Assembly (NCBI GenBank): GCA_023409835.1
Contig: JAEYQV010000023.1
Coordinates: forward strand, 1-52,134
Origin: Bacillota bacterium
GTDB lineage: Bacteria; Bacillota; Clostridia; Lachnospirales; Lachnospiraceae
Length of the DNA: 52,134 bases
Reading direction: 5' to 3'
Shown: positions 25,634-34,761 of the stretch, one piece after another
Position numbering within the stretch: position 1 is the first letter of the stretch
Layout of the letters: each line of letters opens with the position of its first letter
The notes under the pieces: generated by a model
What the model saw: only the letters and a program-made list of their open reading frames with translations
What the model was told of the DNA's origin: nothing
Database searches by the model: none
Position numbers and translations under genes: made by a program

Positions 25634-25676
25634 AAAAACCTCCTCATACGTTTGTTTGATAAACGTTGAGAAGGTT
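25634..25676 (-). terminator. terminator downstream of yebC
   Basis: An imperfect stem of about 16 bp built from AACCTTCTCAACGTTT and its partner, followed on the minus strand by TTTTTATG. The 25446-25818 gap holds this and the beta-helix promoter and no gene. Confidence 0.75.
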
Positions 25677-25818
25677 TAATTTTATACATCCGTAGTTTAA
25701 TATACACAATTTGTTGCATACATCATCACCGGATGAAATTTACTCTGTTTTTAGACTAATCATCATGTTATAAAGCGTTCCAAACCCTTATAAATACTGG
25801 CTTACCGGAATTGTCTGA

Positions 25819-26547
25819 CTATTCATCCCAGTTATGATATACTTCCTGCACATCATCATCCTCGTCCAGTAAATCAAGGATTCTGTTCATCATCTTGATG
25901 TCGTTGTCATCCTTAAGCTCTACCCAGGTCTGGGGAATCATGGAGACGTCGGCCTGTGCCATGGGAATACCGGCTTTCTCAAGGTTTTCTCTAACCTCAC
26001 TGAAGGTATCGGGATCGGTTAGGATCTCGTAGCTGTCCTCTTCGTCTGCGAAGTCCTCTGCTCCGGCATCTAAGGCAGTCATCATAAGGTCATCTGCTTT
26101 CAAATCGCATTCTTCCTTGTCGATGATGATCTGTCCCTTACGGTCGAACATAAAGGATACACAACCGATGGAACCTACATTTCCGTTACCCTTGGAGAAG
26201 GCATTTCGTACATTCGCAGCGGTTCTGTTCTTGTTATCCGTCAGTGCTTCAACAATGATGGCAATCCCATTGGGACCATAGCCTTCATAGGTAACTGCTT
26301 CATAATTAACTGCATTGGCATCACCGGCAGCCTTCTTGATGCTGCGGTCAATGGTATCATTGGGCATATTATTTGCCTTCGCTTTTGCGATGATATCCTT
26401 TAAGCGGCTGTTTGCATTTGGATCAGCTCCGCCTTCCTTAACTGCAACCGCTATCTCACGTCCTAACTTTGTAAATATCTTGCCCTTGACTGCGTCGTTT
26501 CTTTCTTTCTTATGCTTAATATTCGCAAATTTTGAATGTCCTGACAT
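25819..26547 (-). CDS. yebC: YebC/TACO1 family protein
   Basis: A 242-residue cytosolic protein of the YebC/TACO1 family. Members have been described as transcription regulators and, more recently, as helpers of translation through proline-rich stretches. The diagnostic N-terminus MSGHSKFANIKHKKERNDAV is present, followed by GREIAVAVKEGGADPN, the three-domain core with NRTAANVRNAFSKGNGNVG and an acidic C-terminus. Length is normal. A good AAGGAG site precedes the ATG at 26547, and a promoter lies about 60 bases further up. It stands next to argR but with its own promoter. Confidence 0.95.
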   Translation of the reverse strand: MSGHSKFANIKHKKERNDAVKGKIFTKLGREIAVAVKEGGADPNANSRLKDIIAKAKANNMPNDTIDRSIKKAAGDANAVNYEAVTYEGYGPNGIAIIVEALTDNKNRTAANVRNAFSKGNGNVGSIGCVSFMFDRKGQIIIDKEECDLKADDLMMTALDAGAEDFADEEDSYEILTDPDTFSEVRENLEKAGIPMAQADVSMIPQTWVELKDDNDIKMMNRILDLLDEDDDVQEVYHNWDE

Positions 26548-26607
26548 AATTCATTCTCCTTATACTACACTTAACGGCATACTAAAAGCTGTCCGCTATC
26601 CTTAAAC

Positions 26608-26636
26608 ATTCTAGCACTGTTTATGCGGTTCAGCAA
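26608..26636 (-). promoter_or_regulatory. promoter of yebC
   Basis: Minus strand TTGCTG (26631-26636), 17-base spacer, TAGAAT (26608-26613). Confidence 0.6.
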
Positions 26637-26696
26637 GTAAAACCTATTGTAACTTAATCTCTGATGCTAATACGTTTTATGTAGCTATCAGATCAC

Positions 26697-27155
26697 TTAT
26701 TCTATATTATTGATTAACCGGTTCAGCTTCTCCATAACGGAAATCGTATCATCAACGGTACGGATTGCGCACATAATCGTATCATCTCCGGCGATGCAGC
26801 CGACGATGCTGTTCATCTGGAGTGCATCCAGAGCTGCTGCTACTGCCATAGCCATACCGGCTACTGTTTTTATCACAAGGATATTCTGTGCCATATCCAT
26901 GGATACGAAACCATCCCGAAGCACTCGGGTATATTTCTCGCTCATACCGGGCTCCGACTTCTGGAGAACAATATATTTCTGCCTTCCGCCGTCTACTGCA
27001 ACCTTTGTCAGCTTCAGCTCCCTGATATCCCTGGATACTGTTGCCTGAGTTACATTATAGCCATCCTTCATCAATCTCTCTGCCAGCTCTTCCTGAGTCT
27101 CAATATCATATTTGCTAATTAATTCAATTATTTTGCTTTGCCTGCTTATCTTCAT
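26697..27155 (-). CDS. argR: arginine repressor ArgR/AhrC
   Basis: A 152-residue arginine-dependent repressor and activator. The N-terminal winged-helix domain (1-70) contains TQEELAERLMKDGYNVTQAT and VSRDIRELKLTKV. The C-terminal hexamerisation and arginine-binding domain (about 80-152) has ALQMNSIVGCIAGDDTIMCA with the conserved Asp-Asp pair that contacts arginine. In Bacillus and many clostridia this gene lies between tlyA and recN; here nadK is next and recN has been separated by about 20 kb. The ribosome-binding site is weak (AAAGG at long distance). It follows nadK by 39 bases and is probably in the same operon. Confidence 0.96.
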   Translation of the reverse strand: MKISRQSKIIELISKYDIETQEELAERLMKDGYNVTQATVSRDIRELKLTKVAVDGGRQKYIVLQKSEPGMSEKYTRVLRDGFVSMDMAQNILVIKTVAGMAMAVAAALDALQMNSIVGCIAGDDTIMCAIRTVDDTISVMEKLNRLINNIE

Positions 27156-27194
27156 ATTATCGTACCAGTACCTTTCTGATTTATTGTTTCCAGT

Positions 27195-28073
27195 TTAACC
27201 CATGTTATTATTAAGCTTAGTCTGCAGAATCTCATAGATACCGGTCCGATTAAGCTTGACCAGCCTCGTACTGAATCCGGCCTTACGGATTAGGATCACA
27301 TCATCCGTACCGAGATCAATTACCTTCTGGCCATCGAAGCTTGCACTAGCCTCTGCTTCCTGCGTCTTCTTACTCTTCCCGACTATCACCTTGATTGTAT
27401 CCTCCGCTGACACGACGATACTCCTGGGACTTAAGGAATGGGGGCAGATCGGCGTAATCACCATAACCTCCGCCTTGGGACTGACGATTGGACCTCCTGC
27501 GGATAGATTATAAGCAGTTGAGCCGGTCGGGGTTGAAATGATAACTCCGTCTCCCCGAAAGTTATCGACCAGTTCCTCATTGATATATATTCCAAGACTA
27601 ATAATTCTTGAGAAGCCCTTTCTGGTAATCACGATGTCATTCAAGGCATAGCCTGTTTCACAATCATCCACCTTAGGGGAAGCCTGTTCGGTGTTCGAAG
27701 CAAATTCTATCGTTCCCTGAAGCATCAATCTACTCTCAAGCCGGTATTCATCGACAAATAAACGATCCAACGCTGACAATACATTCTGTTCCTCTATCTC
27801 AGCAAGAAAACCCAGTGTGCCAAGATTAACGCCCAGGATAGGAATATTTCGGGTCAGCAGATCGTTAGCGGTATGAATGATGGTTCCATCTCCACCGAGT
27901 ACAATCGCACAATCCGCTCCCTGGGTGAGCTCCTTGTCCATATCCTTATGAAAGGAGGGGACACTGGAGAGTATCACCTGCTTGCCGGCCTTCTCTATAT
28001 AAGCAGCAATCTTATTCGTGACACTGTAATCCTTGTCTTTTTCTTTATTTGTAATGATTAAAAATCGATCCAT
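27195..28073 (-). CDS. nadK: NAD kinase
   Basis: A 292-residue enzyme that phosphorylates NAD to NADP in the cytosol. Family motifs are GGDGT (60-64), NLGTLGFLAEIE, the NDIVI region and STPTGSTAYNLSAGGPIVSP, with a beta-sandwich C-terminal half. The start is the ATG at 28073 (MDRFLIITNKEKD), which aligns with the usual N-terminus. An upstream TTG at 28121 would add 16 residues that do not resemble the family and has no ribosome-binding site. It lies between tlyA and argR, an arrangement common in clostridia. Confidence 0.95.
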   Translation of the reverse strand: MDRFLIITNKEKDKDYSVTNKIAAYIEKAGKQVILSSVPSFHKDMDKELTQGADCAIVLGGDGTIIHTANDLLTRNIPILGVNLGTLGFLAEIEEQNVLSALDRLFVDEYRLESRLMLQGTIEFASNTEQASPKVDDCETGYALNDIVITRKGFSRIISLGIYINEELVDNFRGDGVIISTPTGSTAYNLSAGGPIVSPKAEVMVITPICPHSLSPRSIVVSAEDTIKVIVGKSKKTQEAEASASFDGQKVIDLGTDDVILIRKAGFSTRLVKLNRTGIYEILQTKLNNNMG

Positions 28074-28274
28074 ATTGTGAACTGCTCCCCGGCTTCCATA
28101 CCCGTATCTGTGACCTGTCAAAAGCTATGCTGTATCCGCGGAATACAAAACTATACACCCGCGCGAATAATTATTACCTAGAAAGTCTATCACAGAATTC
28201 CATAAATTTCAAGACATCTTTCTTGTAATGCGGTATTTCAGCATAAATATTCAGAATATTCTCGTCCGGGAAGC

Positions 28275-29108
28275 TCAGGCCTCCGACAGAAGAGAATGGG
28301 CCTGCTCCACGGTGTTACGTATCTTATCCGCAGGAATCCTAACACCGTTATTAACTTCCTGTTCTTCCGTATATCCCGATATCTTTTTCAGATATAATAA
28401 ATATTCAATATTTCCCTCAGGGCCTTTTATTGGTGAGAAATTAAGATCGATACAATCATATCCGACGGAACCTGCATAATCCGTAACTAATTCAATTACC
28501 TCCAGATGCACCTTCTTATCCCTTACCACGCCCTTCTTCCCGACCTTCTCCCTGCCGGCTTCAAATTGTGGCTTAATCAGGCAGACTACTTCCCCCTCCG
28601 GTGCCAAGAGCTCCCTTACCGGCTGCAATACCTTAGTCAGGGAGATAAAGGATACGTCAATCGAGGCAAAGGAGATCCGGTCCGGTATGTCCGCAGGCAG
28701 CAGATAACGAATATTTGTTTTCTCCATGGAGACGACACGCTCGTCCTGCCTAAGCTTCCAGGCCAGCTGGTTCGTTCCCACATCCACGGCATAGACTAAA
28801 GCTGCCCCGTTCTGAAGCATACAGTCCGTAAAGCCTCCGGTAGAGGAACCGATATCCATGCAGACCTTACCCTGAAGGCTGATTCCATACTGATCAATCG
28901 CTTTCTCCAGTTTTAGTCCGCCCCGGCTGACATATTTCAGAGGGTTTCCTTTTATTTCTATCTGCACCTCCTCCGGGAAGGTACTTCCGGCCTTATCTTC
29001 ACGCTGTCCGTCCACAAATACATTACCGGACATAATGATTGCCTTTGCCTTCTCCCTGGATTCGGCCAGATTCCGATTTACTAACAGGATGTCTAAACGT
29101 TCCTTCAT
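28275..29108 (-). CDS. tlyA: TlyA family rRNA 2'-O-methyltransferase
   Basis: A 277-residue protein with an N-terminal S4 RNA-binding domain (about 1-65, beginning ERLDILLVNRNLAESREKAK) and a C-terminal FtsJ/RrmJ-type methyltransferase domain. The S-adenosylmethionine motif is MDIGSSTGGFTD (about 84-95). Members methylate rRNA ribose; the old name hemolysin is historical. The C-terminus has LIKPQFEAGREKVGKKGVVRD. It corresponds to yqxC in Bacillus, next to dxs as expected. The ATG at 29108 follows GGAGGT. Confidence 0.94.
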   Translation of the reverse strand: MKERLDILLVNRNLAESREKAKAIIMSGNVFVDGQREDKAGSTFPEEVQIEIKGNPLKYVSRGGLKLEKAIDQYGISLQGKVCMDIGSSTGGFTDCMLQNGAALVYAVDVGTNQLAWKLRQDERVVSMEKTNIRYLLPADIPDRISFASIDVSFISLTKVLQPVRELLAPEGEVVCLIKPQFEAGREKVGKKGVVRDKKVHLEVIELVTDYAGSVGYDCIDLNFSPIKGPEGNIEYLLYLKKISGYTEEQEVNNGVRIPADKIRNTVEQAHSLLSEA

Positions 29109-29214
29109 GCTAACCTCCGTAATACCAAAGACAGCAGGCCTAGCGGCCGTACTCTATCCGGCCGCTTATGACAGCTGATAACTAATCTATATTTTTAATG
29201 CACTATGGCAAATT

Positions 29215-31083
29215 TCATTGAATTTCCCTCAGAACTCTGGTCAGGATGCTGTCTGCATCCAGCTCCAGCCGGGTATATAATTCGTTTACTCCGCCCTGCT
29301 CCACGTAAATATCCGGAATTGAAATATTGATATGCCGGATATCCTGCTTTCCTGCTTCACACAGATAATCGGAAACCTTCTGACCGTAGCCACCGCTTCG
29401 TATGTTTTCTTCCATCGTAATGAAGACCCTATGGTTCTTCGATAACGTATTCAGAAGCTCCTTATCCATCGGAGATATGAATCTTACATTTACTAAAGAG
29501 GCTTGTTTACCCTCCCTGTGAAGTCCTTCCACCAACTCAGCTCCGGTCTTTACCATACTTCCCACTGCCAATACGGCTATTCCTTCCTCCATCGCAAGTA
29601 CTTCACTTTTACCGTATTCCATCGGTGTATGGATTTCAGAAAAGCCCTGATAAACATCCCCCTTCGGGTAGCGGATGGCTACCGGTCCCGGATAGGTTAA
29701 TGCGTAAGTTAACATCTCCTTAAGCTCTTCCCCGTTCTTCGGAGCCATTACCATCAGGTTCGGTATATGGGATAGAAAGGACAGATCAAAGATTCCCTGA
29801 TGGGTCTTACCATCCCTTCCCGTTATTCCTGCCCGGTCGATGGCAAATACAACCGGCAGATTATTGATACATACATCATGGATAATCTGGTCATAGGCAC
29901 GTTGCAGGAAGGTAGAATAAATCGCGACCACCGGTCGGAGTCCTCCCATCGCAAGGCCGGCTGCAAAGGTAACGGCATGCTCTTCCGCAATGCCTACATC
30001 AAAGAAGCGGTCAGGATATTTCTTCTTAAAATCCGCTAACCCCGTTCCGTAGGGCATCGCAGCCGTAATAGCAACTACTTTATCATTCACCTCTGCATTC
30101 TGAAGCAAGGCATCTGAAAATATCTTGGTGTAGGATACTGTCTTTTCCTTTTTGATCGGTTTGGCACTCTTTACATCAAACGGATCGATGGCATGGAACT
30201 TGCTCGGATATTTCTCCGCAGGGGTATAGCCCTTCCCCTTCTTCGTAATCACATGTACAACTACGGCTTTCTTCGCCCTGGAGGCAGCCCGGAAGGCAGA
30301 CATCATCATTCCGATATTATGTCCATCGATTGGGCCAATATAGGTAAGTCCCATGTCCTCAAAGAACATGCTGGGAAGCATGAAATATTTAATGGTATCC
30401 TTGGAGCGTTTCAGTTTACTTACAACTGCCTTTCCCACACCCGGCATCTGATTGAGAGTGTTTTCCATTGTCTCCTTAAAGCCGGTGTATTTGGAATTGG
30501 TACGAAGCTTTGCCAAATAATTCGCCATACCCCCAACATTCTCGGAGATCGACATATTATTATCGTTCAGTACAATGATCAGATTGGATTTTAGTCTTCC
30601 TGCATTATTCAAGGCTTCAAAGGCCATTCCTCCGGTTAATGCCCCGTCTCCCAGTACTGCAACTACCTTATGGTCTTCCTGTTTCAGATCCCTGGCCTTC
30701 ACCAACCCAATGGCTGCTGATATGGAGGTTGAACTGTGTCCGGTATCAAAGGAATCGCAATTGCTTTCCGTAATCTTGGGGAATCCACTGATTCCATCCA
30801 TCTGTCTTAGGCTTGCGAACTGATCCTTCCTTCCTGTGAGGAGCTTATGGGTATAAGCCTGATGCCCTACATCCCAGATCAGCTTATCCTGAGGAAGGTT
30901 CAGGGATAAATGCAGAGCCATCGTTAGCTCTACCACTCCTAAATTGGAGGCGAGATGGCCTCCGGTCCTGCTTATATTGTTAACCAGAAACATACGGATT
31001 TCCTCCGCAAGCTTCTGATAATCCTGTGGCTTTACAGTTTTAATGTCATTTGCCTGATTAATCGTGTCGAGTAGCTTTGGCAA
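29215..31083 (-). CDS. dxs: 1-deoxy-D-xylulose-5-phosphate synthase
   Basis: A 622-residue thiamine-diphosphate enzyme that makes DXP from pyruvate and glyceraldehyde-3-phosphate, the entry step of the MEP isoprenoid pathway. Visible motifs are the N-terminal HLASNLGVVELTMALHLS, the substrate-binding KFPKITESNCDSFDTGHSS-like segment, the thiamine-diphosphate motif GDGALTGGMAFEALNNAG with LNDNNMSIS, the catalytic Glu in IAEEHAVTFAAGLA and the C-terminal transketolase domain. Length is normal. It is followed at 52 bases by ispA upstream, so two isoprenoid genes lie together. Confidence 0.97.
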   Translation of the reverse strand: MPKLLDTINQANDIKTVKPQDYQKLAEEIRMFLVNNISRTGGHLASNLGVVELTMALHLSLNLPQDKLIWDVGHQAYTHKLLTGRKDQFASLRQMDGISGFPKITESNCDSFDTGHSSTSISAAIGLVKARDLKQEDHKVVAVLGDGALTGGMAFEALNNAGRLKSNLIIVLNDNNMSISENVGGMANYLAKLRTNSKYTGFKETMENTLNQMPGVGKAVVSKLKRSKDTIKYFMLPSMFFEDMGLTYIGPIDGHNIGMMMSAFRAASRAKKAVVVHVITKKGKGYTPAEKYPSKFHAIDPFDVKSAKPIKKEKTVSYTKIFSDALLQNAEVNDKVVAITAAMPYGTGLADFKKKYPDRFFDVGIAEEHAVTFAAGLAMGGLRPVVAIYSTFLQRAYDQIIHDVCINNLPVVFAIDRAGITGRDGKTHQGIFDLSFLSHIPNLMVMAPKNGEELKEMLTYALTYPGPVAIRYPKGDVYQGFSEIHTPMEYGKSEVLAMEEGIAVLAVGSMVKTGAELVEGLHREGKQASLVNVRFISPMDKELLNTLSKNHRVFITMEENIRSGGYGQKVSDYLCEAGKQDIRHINISIPDIYVEQGGVNELYTRLELDADSILTRVLREIQ

Positions 31084-31135
31084 TATAATTCACCTCATTT
31101 CCGTAATGGCTTATGCCATCGGTCATCTATATCTA

Positions 31136-32053
31136 TCAGTTATTTCTTGTAATCAGTTTCATAATTAAGGTTTTCAGATACTCATTCTTATATCCCAGTG
31201 CATCAAAGGCCTCCAATGCTCTCTTTGAGATGGACTCGACCTCTTGTTCTGCCTGATGGATACCCATAATAGTAACATAAGTAGTCTTCTCATTTTTCTC
31301 ATCGCTGTGAACCGGTTTACCTAACACCTCAGTACTGCCGGTTACGTCCAGAATATCATCCCTGATCTGAAATGCCAGACCAATATCCCGCGCTATTGCT
31401 TCGACCATCGTTATCTCAGCTTCTTTTGCTCCGGCTATGACCGCACCGATCATCATGGAGGCCTCTATCAACGCACCGGTCTTAAGCCGGTACATCAGAT
31501 TCAACCGGTTACGGTCTACCGTATTCTCATGCTCCTCCATATCAATGACCTGTCCGCCAATCATACCATGGATACCGGCCTTAACTGACAGAAGCTCCAT
31601 TGCCCTCATCAGCCTGCGAAGAGCGGAAAGCTCCTCGGAAGGCTCTGTATTCTTAATTTCCCGATAAGCTGTAGCAGCCGTCTCAAAGGCATAATTAAGA
31701 AGGCTATCACCTGCCAGGAGTGCCATAGCCTCACCGTATACCACATGAGTTGTCTTTCTACCCCTTCGGTATTCATCATTATCCATACAGGGTAAATCAT
31801 CATGTACCATGGAATAGGTATGAATCATCTCAATCGCTGCCATAAAGGGCTCGAGCAGGTTCCTGTCCCTGCCCTCGAATAAGCGGAAGGTTTCCTCCAT
31901 CAGCATCGGACGCAGACGCTTTCCTCCTGCCAACAGACTGTAATTCATCGCTTCGATAACCGTCTTTTGTGCTCCTTCTTCCTTGGGTACATACCGCATA
32001 AGGATTGCTTCAATTTCTGCAACCTTACCTTGCCGTTCCAGATCAAAGCTCAT
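31136..32053 (-). CDS. ispA: polyprenyl diphosphate synthase (farnesyl/geranyl type)
   Basis: A 305-residue all-helical prenyltransferase that condenses isopentenyl diphosphate with allylic diphosphates to make farnesyl diphosphate. The first aspartate-rich motif is HDDLPCMDND and the second is DDILD in AFQIRDDILDVTGS. GGKRLRPML is also present. Start chosen at ATG 32053 (MSFDLERQG), which overlaps the xseB stop by 11 bases and has GGTGAG upstream. A GTG at 32071 is possible but lacks a site. Order xseA-xseB-ispA-dxs is the known Firmicutes cluster. Confidence 0.94.
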   Translation of the reverse strand: MSFDLERQGKVAEIEAILMRYVPKEEGAQKTVIEAMNYSLLAGGKRLRPMLMEETFRLFEGRDRNLLEPFMAAIEMIHTYSMVHDDLPCMDNDEYRRGRKTTHVVYGEAMALLAGDSLLNYAFETAATAYREIKNTEPSEELSALRRLMRAMELLSVKAGIHGMIGGQVIDMEEHENTVDRNRLNLMYRLKTGALIEASMMIGAVIAGAKEAEITMVEAIARDIGLAFQIRDDILDVTGSTEVLGKPVHSDEKNEKTTYVTIMGIHQAEQEVESISKRALEAFDALGYKNEYLKTLIMKLITRNN

Positions 32054-32252
32054 TTGTCTCACCGTTTCCACTTAATATAATTAATTCCTTTTCCACCTTA
32101 TCAATGGAATCATTGCAGGCCTTCAGAAGCATCATTCCCTCCTGATAGAGGGTAAAGGAATTCTCCAGACTGATATCCGGCTTCTCCAGTGCTTCAATAA
32201 TTTCATTGAGTTTATCAAAGGATTCCTCCAATTTAAATTCTTGATTTGCCAT
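32043..32252 (-). CDS. xseB: exodeoxyribonuclease VII small subunit
   Basis: A 69-residue acidic helical protein that binds the large subunit XseA. The characteristic stretch FDKLNEIIEALEKPDISLEN followed by SFTLYQEGMMLLKACNDSID is present. Start at ATG 32252 (MANQEFKLEES) behind AAAGGA; a longer reading to 32318 lacks a site and would be unusual for the family. It overlaps ispA by 11 bases, suggesting coupled translation. Confidence 0.95.
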   Translation of the reverse strand: MANQEFKLEESFDKLNEIIEALEKPDISLENSFTLYQEGMMLLKACNDSIDKVEKELIILSGNGETNEL

Positions 32253-32357
32253 ATTTGTCCTTTCTGCGTAGCTTATACGCATCTTAAGTTTGTGCTGATT
32301 GTTTCGGCACAAGCCCATCGAATGAAGGTTTATAATCTTTCCGCCGTCAATTCCATA

Positions 32358-33599
32358 TCAATCTCGTACCTTACGAAAATGTTCCGATGATTGACCGCGC
32401 TTCTGCTCCCGGGTCTCCTCCACTCTGGCTCTGATATCTCCGTCAAGTAAGGATACGGTCAGCAGCTCCTTAGGGGATACACCCTTGATACTCTGCAGCG
32501 GCTTATTATCCTCACCGACTACCAGCGCATAGCCTCTGCTGAGCTTTGATAATGGCGATAACCCCTCCAGCCTGGCAATCAATAGCTCCAGTCGATGTCT
32601 TCTCTCCTTCAGCCTCTGGTTCATCCGATTCTGCAGCTTCTGTTCGATATCTGTTAATAGCTGCCTCTTCTGCCTGATCTGGTAGGAAGGACTGGCATAA
32701 AATAGCCGCAGCTTATATTCCTTAAGCCTGGACTGGTGATATGTAATCTTCTGCTGAACAGCCTTCGTAAGCTGTCTGCGATAATCCCTGAGCAGGCTGA
32801 GATAGGACATATAATCATTGACCGCCAGCTCCGCTGCCGCTGACGGAGTCGGAGCCCGCAGATCAGCCACATAATCGGAGATCGTGATGTCAGTTTCATG
32901 CCCAACCGCTGAAATAATCGGTGTACGGCAGGCATATACCGCTCTTGCTACAATCTCTTCGTTAAAGGCCCACAAATCCTCAATGGAGCCACCACCCCGT
33001 CCGATGATGATAGTATCCACTCCGAGTCTGTCCAGAGCTTCAATTCCCTTAACCACACTCTCTGCAGAACCCGTACCCTGCACCTGTGCCGGATATAGGA
33101 TCAACTGTACATAGGGATTGCGGCGTTTTGATATATTTATAATGTCCTGAATGGCAGCACCGGTGGAAGCGGTTACGATACCCACCCTCTTAGGATAGGC
33201 CGGTATCGGTTTCTTATGGGCCGGATCAAAAAGCCCCTCTGCCTCCAGAGTCTTCTTCAGCTTCTCAAAACGTTCATAGAGTAACCCTAATCCATCCAGG
33301 AGAATTTCATTCGCATAGAGCTGGTATTTACCATCCCTCTCATATACATTAATATTGCCCAGAGCAATGACACTCTGGCCTTCCTCCAGTCGGAACTTGA
33401 GACCCTTCCTTTGTCCGGCAAACATAACACATGCCAATTGCCCCTGGGCATCCTTTAACGTAAAATAAATGTGCCCGGAGGTATGATATTTACAGTTCGA
33501 GACCTCACCCTTCACATATACAAAGCTTAGGATCCGATCCTTAAGGAACATATTCTTAATATACTGATTAATCTCAGTAACCGAGTACGCCTGATTCAT
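32358..33599 (-). CDS. xseA: exodeoxyribonuclease VII large subunit
   Basis: A 413-residue catalytic subunit that degrades single-stranded DNA from both ends. The N-terminal OB fold (about 1-100) includes VKGEVSNCKYHTSGHIYFTL, the catalytic domain has GIVTASTGAAIQDI, IIGRGGGSIEDLWAFNEE and SAVGHETDITISDYVADLRA, and a long coiled-coil follows (about 270-360). Start at ATG 33599, 5 bases after GGAG; a GTG at 33605 is too close to that site. Upstream lies a roughly 700-base gap rich in repeats. folD, which stands here in Bacillus, is absent. Confidence 0.96.
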   Translation of the reverse strand: MNQAYSVTEINQYIKNMFLKDRILSFVYVKGEVSNCKYHTSGHIYFTLKDAQGQLACVMFAGQRKGLKFRLEEGQSVIALGNINVYERDGKYQLYANEILLDGLGLLYERFEKLKKTLEAEGLFDPAHKKPIPAYPKRVGIVTASTGAAIQDIINISKRRNPYVQLILYPAQVQGTGSAESVVKGIEALDRLGVDTIIIGRGGGSIEDLWAFNEEIVARAVYACRTPIISAVGHETDITISDYVADLRAPTPSAAAELAVNDYMSYLSLLRDYRRQLTKAVQQKITYHQSRLKEYKLRLFYASPSYQIRQKRQLLTDIEQKLQNRMNQRLKERRHRLELLIARLEGLSPLSKLSRGYALVVGEDNKPLQSIKGVSPKELLTVSLLDGDIRARVEETREQKRGQSSEHFRKVRD

Positions 33600-33715
33600 A
33601 CACACTCCAATTCTATATATAAATGTTATCCACTACATCAAATAATCCATCCTACTTTATTAACATTCTGCTCATTATCAATTAGTTTTTGTTAACTAAC
33701 TTGTAGTCTATGTTA

Positions 33716-33787
33716 ATTGTTATCCTGATTGTTTTCTTAATTGTTATCTTGATTGTTATCTTGATTGTTATCTTGATTGTTTTCTAG
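33716..33787 (+). repeat. six tandem copies of a 12-base repeat
   Basis: Six contiguous 12-base units close to ATTGTTATCTTG, with exact units at 33740-33751, 33752-33763 and 33764-33775. Because 12 is a multiple of three, one frame (ATG at 33710, TAG ending at 33787) reads a 25-residue peptide of only Ile, Val, Leu and Phe after Met. No ribosome-binding site precedes it. Confidence 0.9.
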
Positions 33788-33977
33788 TTATCTTTTTAAT
33801 TGTTTTTACCTGTTGATATTTATCTTTTCTTTGCTTATCAAGATGTTAATCTTATTGTTTATTTATTAATAGCTTTGTGTTTACTAGTTATCCCATATAT
33901 TAATTTACTTTTTTTATACCAATCTTATTCTTTTATCTTAAATAATCTCGTATTTCATCTGATTTTATCTTATCTAT

Positions 33978-34029
33978 ACACAGCTTTTTAGCTTATTATC
34001 TTGACACAGCTTTGTAGCTTATTATCTTG
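33978..34029 (+). repeat. direct 26-base duplication
   Basis: Two adjacent 26-base units (33978-34003 and 34004-34029) starting ACACAGCTTT and ending TTATTATCTTG, differing at one base. Confidence 0.9.
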
Positions 34030-34087
34030 CCTTATTAATCAGCGTCCCCGAAGCTGTGCGTAATCCTTGTCGTAGACTTGCGCATAC

Positions 34088-34267
34088 CCTGGTGGATATG
34101 TCCCAAGTCATGTCATTGCATAGAGGGCATGTCCTATAGGACAGGGACAATTTTTGCGCAGACCGGCCGACCGAGGGCACCGACGGGAGGGTAAGGTGCG
34201 TCAAAAACTGTCTCCTGTCCTGTTGGCATGCCCCCTCTTTATATACTTCTGTGACATACCCACAAGG
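34088..34267. mobile_element. foldback (MITE/REP-like) element
   Basis: An imperfect inverted repeat spans about 180 bases. The outer arms are CCCTGGTGGATATGTC (from 34088) and GACATACCCACAAGGG (to 34267). The inner arms start AGAGGGCATG (34122) and end GGCATGCCCCCTCT; further in, GGACAGGGACA matches TGTCTCCTGTCC and TTTTTGCGCAGACC matches GGTAAGGTGCGTCAAAAA. No coding sequence or obvious target duplication was found. Base composition is GC-richer than the surrounding AT-rich gap. It ends 23 bases before the nusB stop. The class assignment is inference. Confidence 0.6.
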
Positions 34268-34289
34268 GCATGTCATTTCTTCTAACTTA

Positions 34290-34685
34290 TTACGCCAGCT
34301 TCGCCAGCACTCCATTGATGAAGGCCGGTGAATCGTCTCCGCCGAAGGTCTTGGCCAGCTCCACCGCTTCATTAATGGCAACCTTAACCGGTATCTCATC
34401 ATCATACTTCATCTCAAAAACAGCAAGTCTAAGTATGGTGAGATCAACCTTACCCATCCGGTTTAATTTCCAGCCGCTGGCTGCTTCCGAAAGACTTGTA
34501 TCTATCTCGTTAAGCTTGTCCACCACCGCATTAAACCGGCCGGTCAGATAGGCATACTCCTCCATCGTAGGTTCCTTCAGATCTGCGATATACAGATCCA
34601 TTTGCTCCTTCAACTCATCCGCCTTATAAAAGTCCTTACGGAACAGCATAAGGAAAATGTGTTCTCTTATCTCTCTTCTTGTCAC
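34290..34685 (-). CDS. nusB: transcription antitermination factor NusB
   Basis: A 131-residue helical protein that binds boxA RNA with NusE (S10) in rRNA antitermination complexes. The N-terminal MTRREIREHIFLMLFRKDFY and the C-terminal conserved region VDLTILRLAVFEMKYDDEIP followed by VKVAINEAVELAKTFGGDDS and AFINGVLAKL are typical. Start is GTG 34685, 10 bases after GGAGG. It lies between the asp23-like gene (behind a terminator) and xseA. Confidence 0.95.
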   Translation of the reverse strand: MTRREIREHIFLMLFRKDFYKADELKEQMDLYIADLKEPTMEEYAYLTGRFNAVVDKLNEIDTSLSEAASGWKLNRMGKVDLTILRLAVFEMKYDDEIPVKVAINEAVELAKTFGGDDSPAFINGVLAKLA

Positions 34686-34761
34686 GGCCAGGTTTCCTCC
34701 TAATTATCTGTGCCGGCGCTGCCGCCAGCCAAATTATACTCATGTAATCATTTTAAACATG

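Noticed and set aside
33716..33787. CRISPR array
   Set aside because: Units are 12 bases without spacers, so it is a simple tandem repeat; no cas genes are present.
34022..34405. Minus-strand open frame overlapping nusB and the foldback element
   Set aside because: Overlaps nusB in another frame, has no site and translates the palindrome; composition is unlike a protein.
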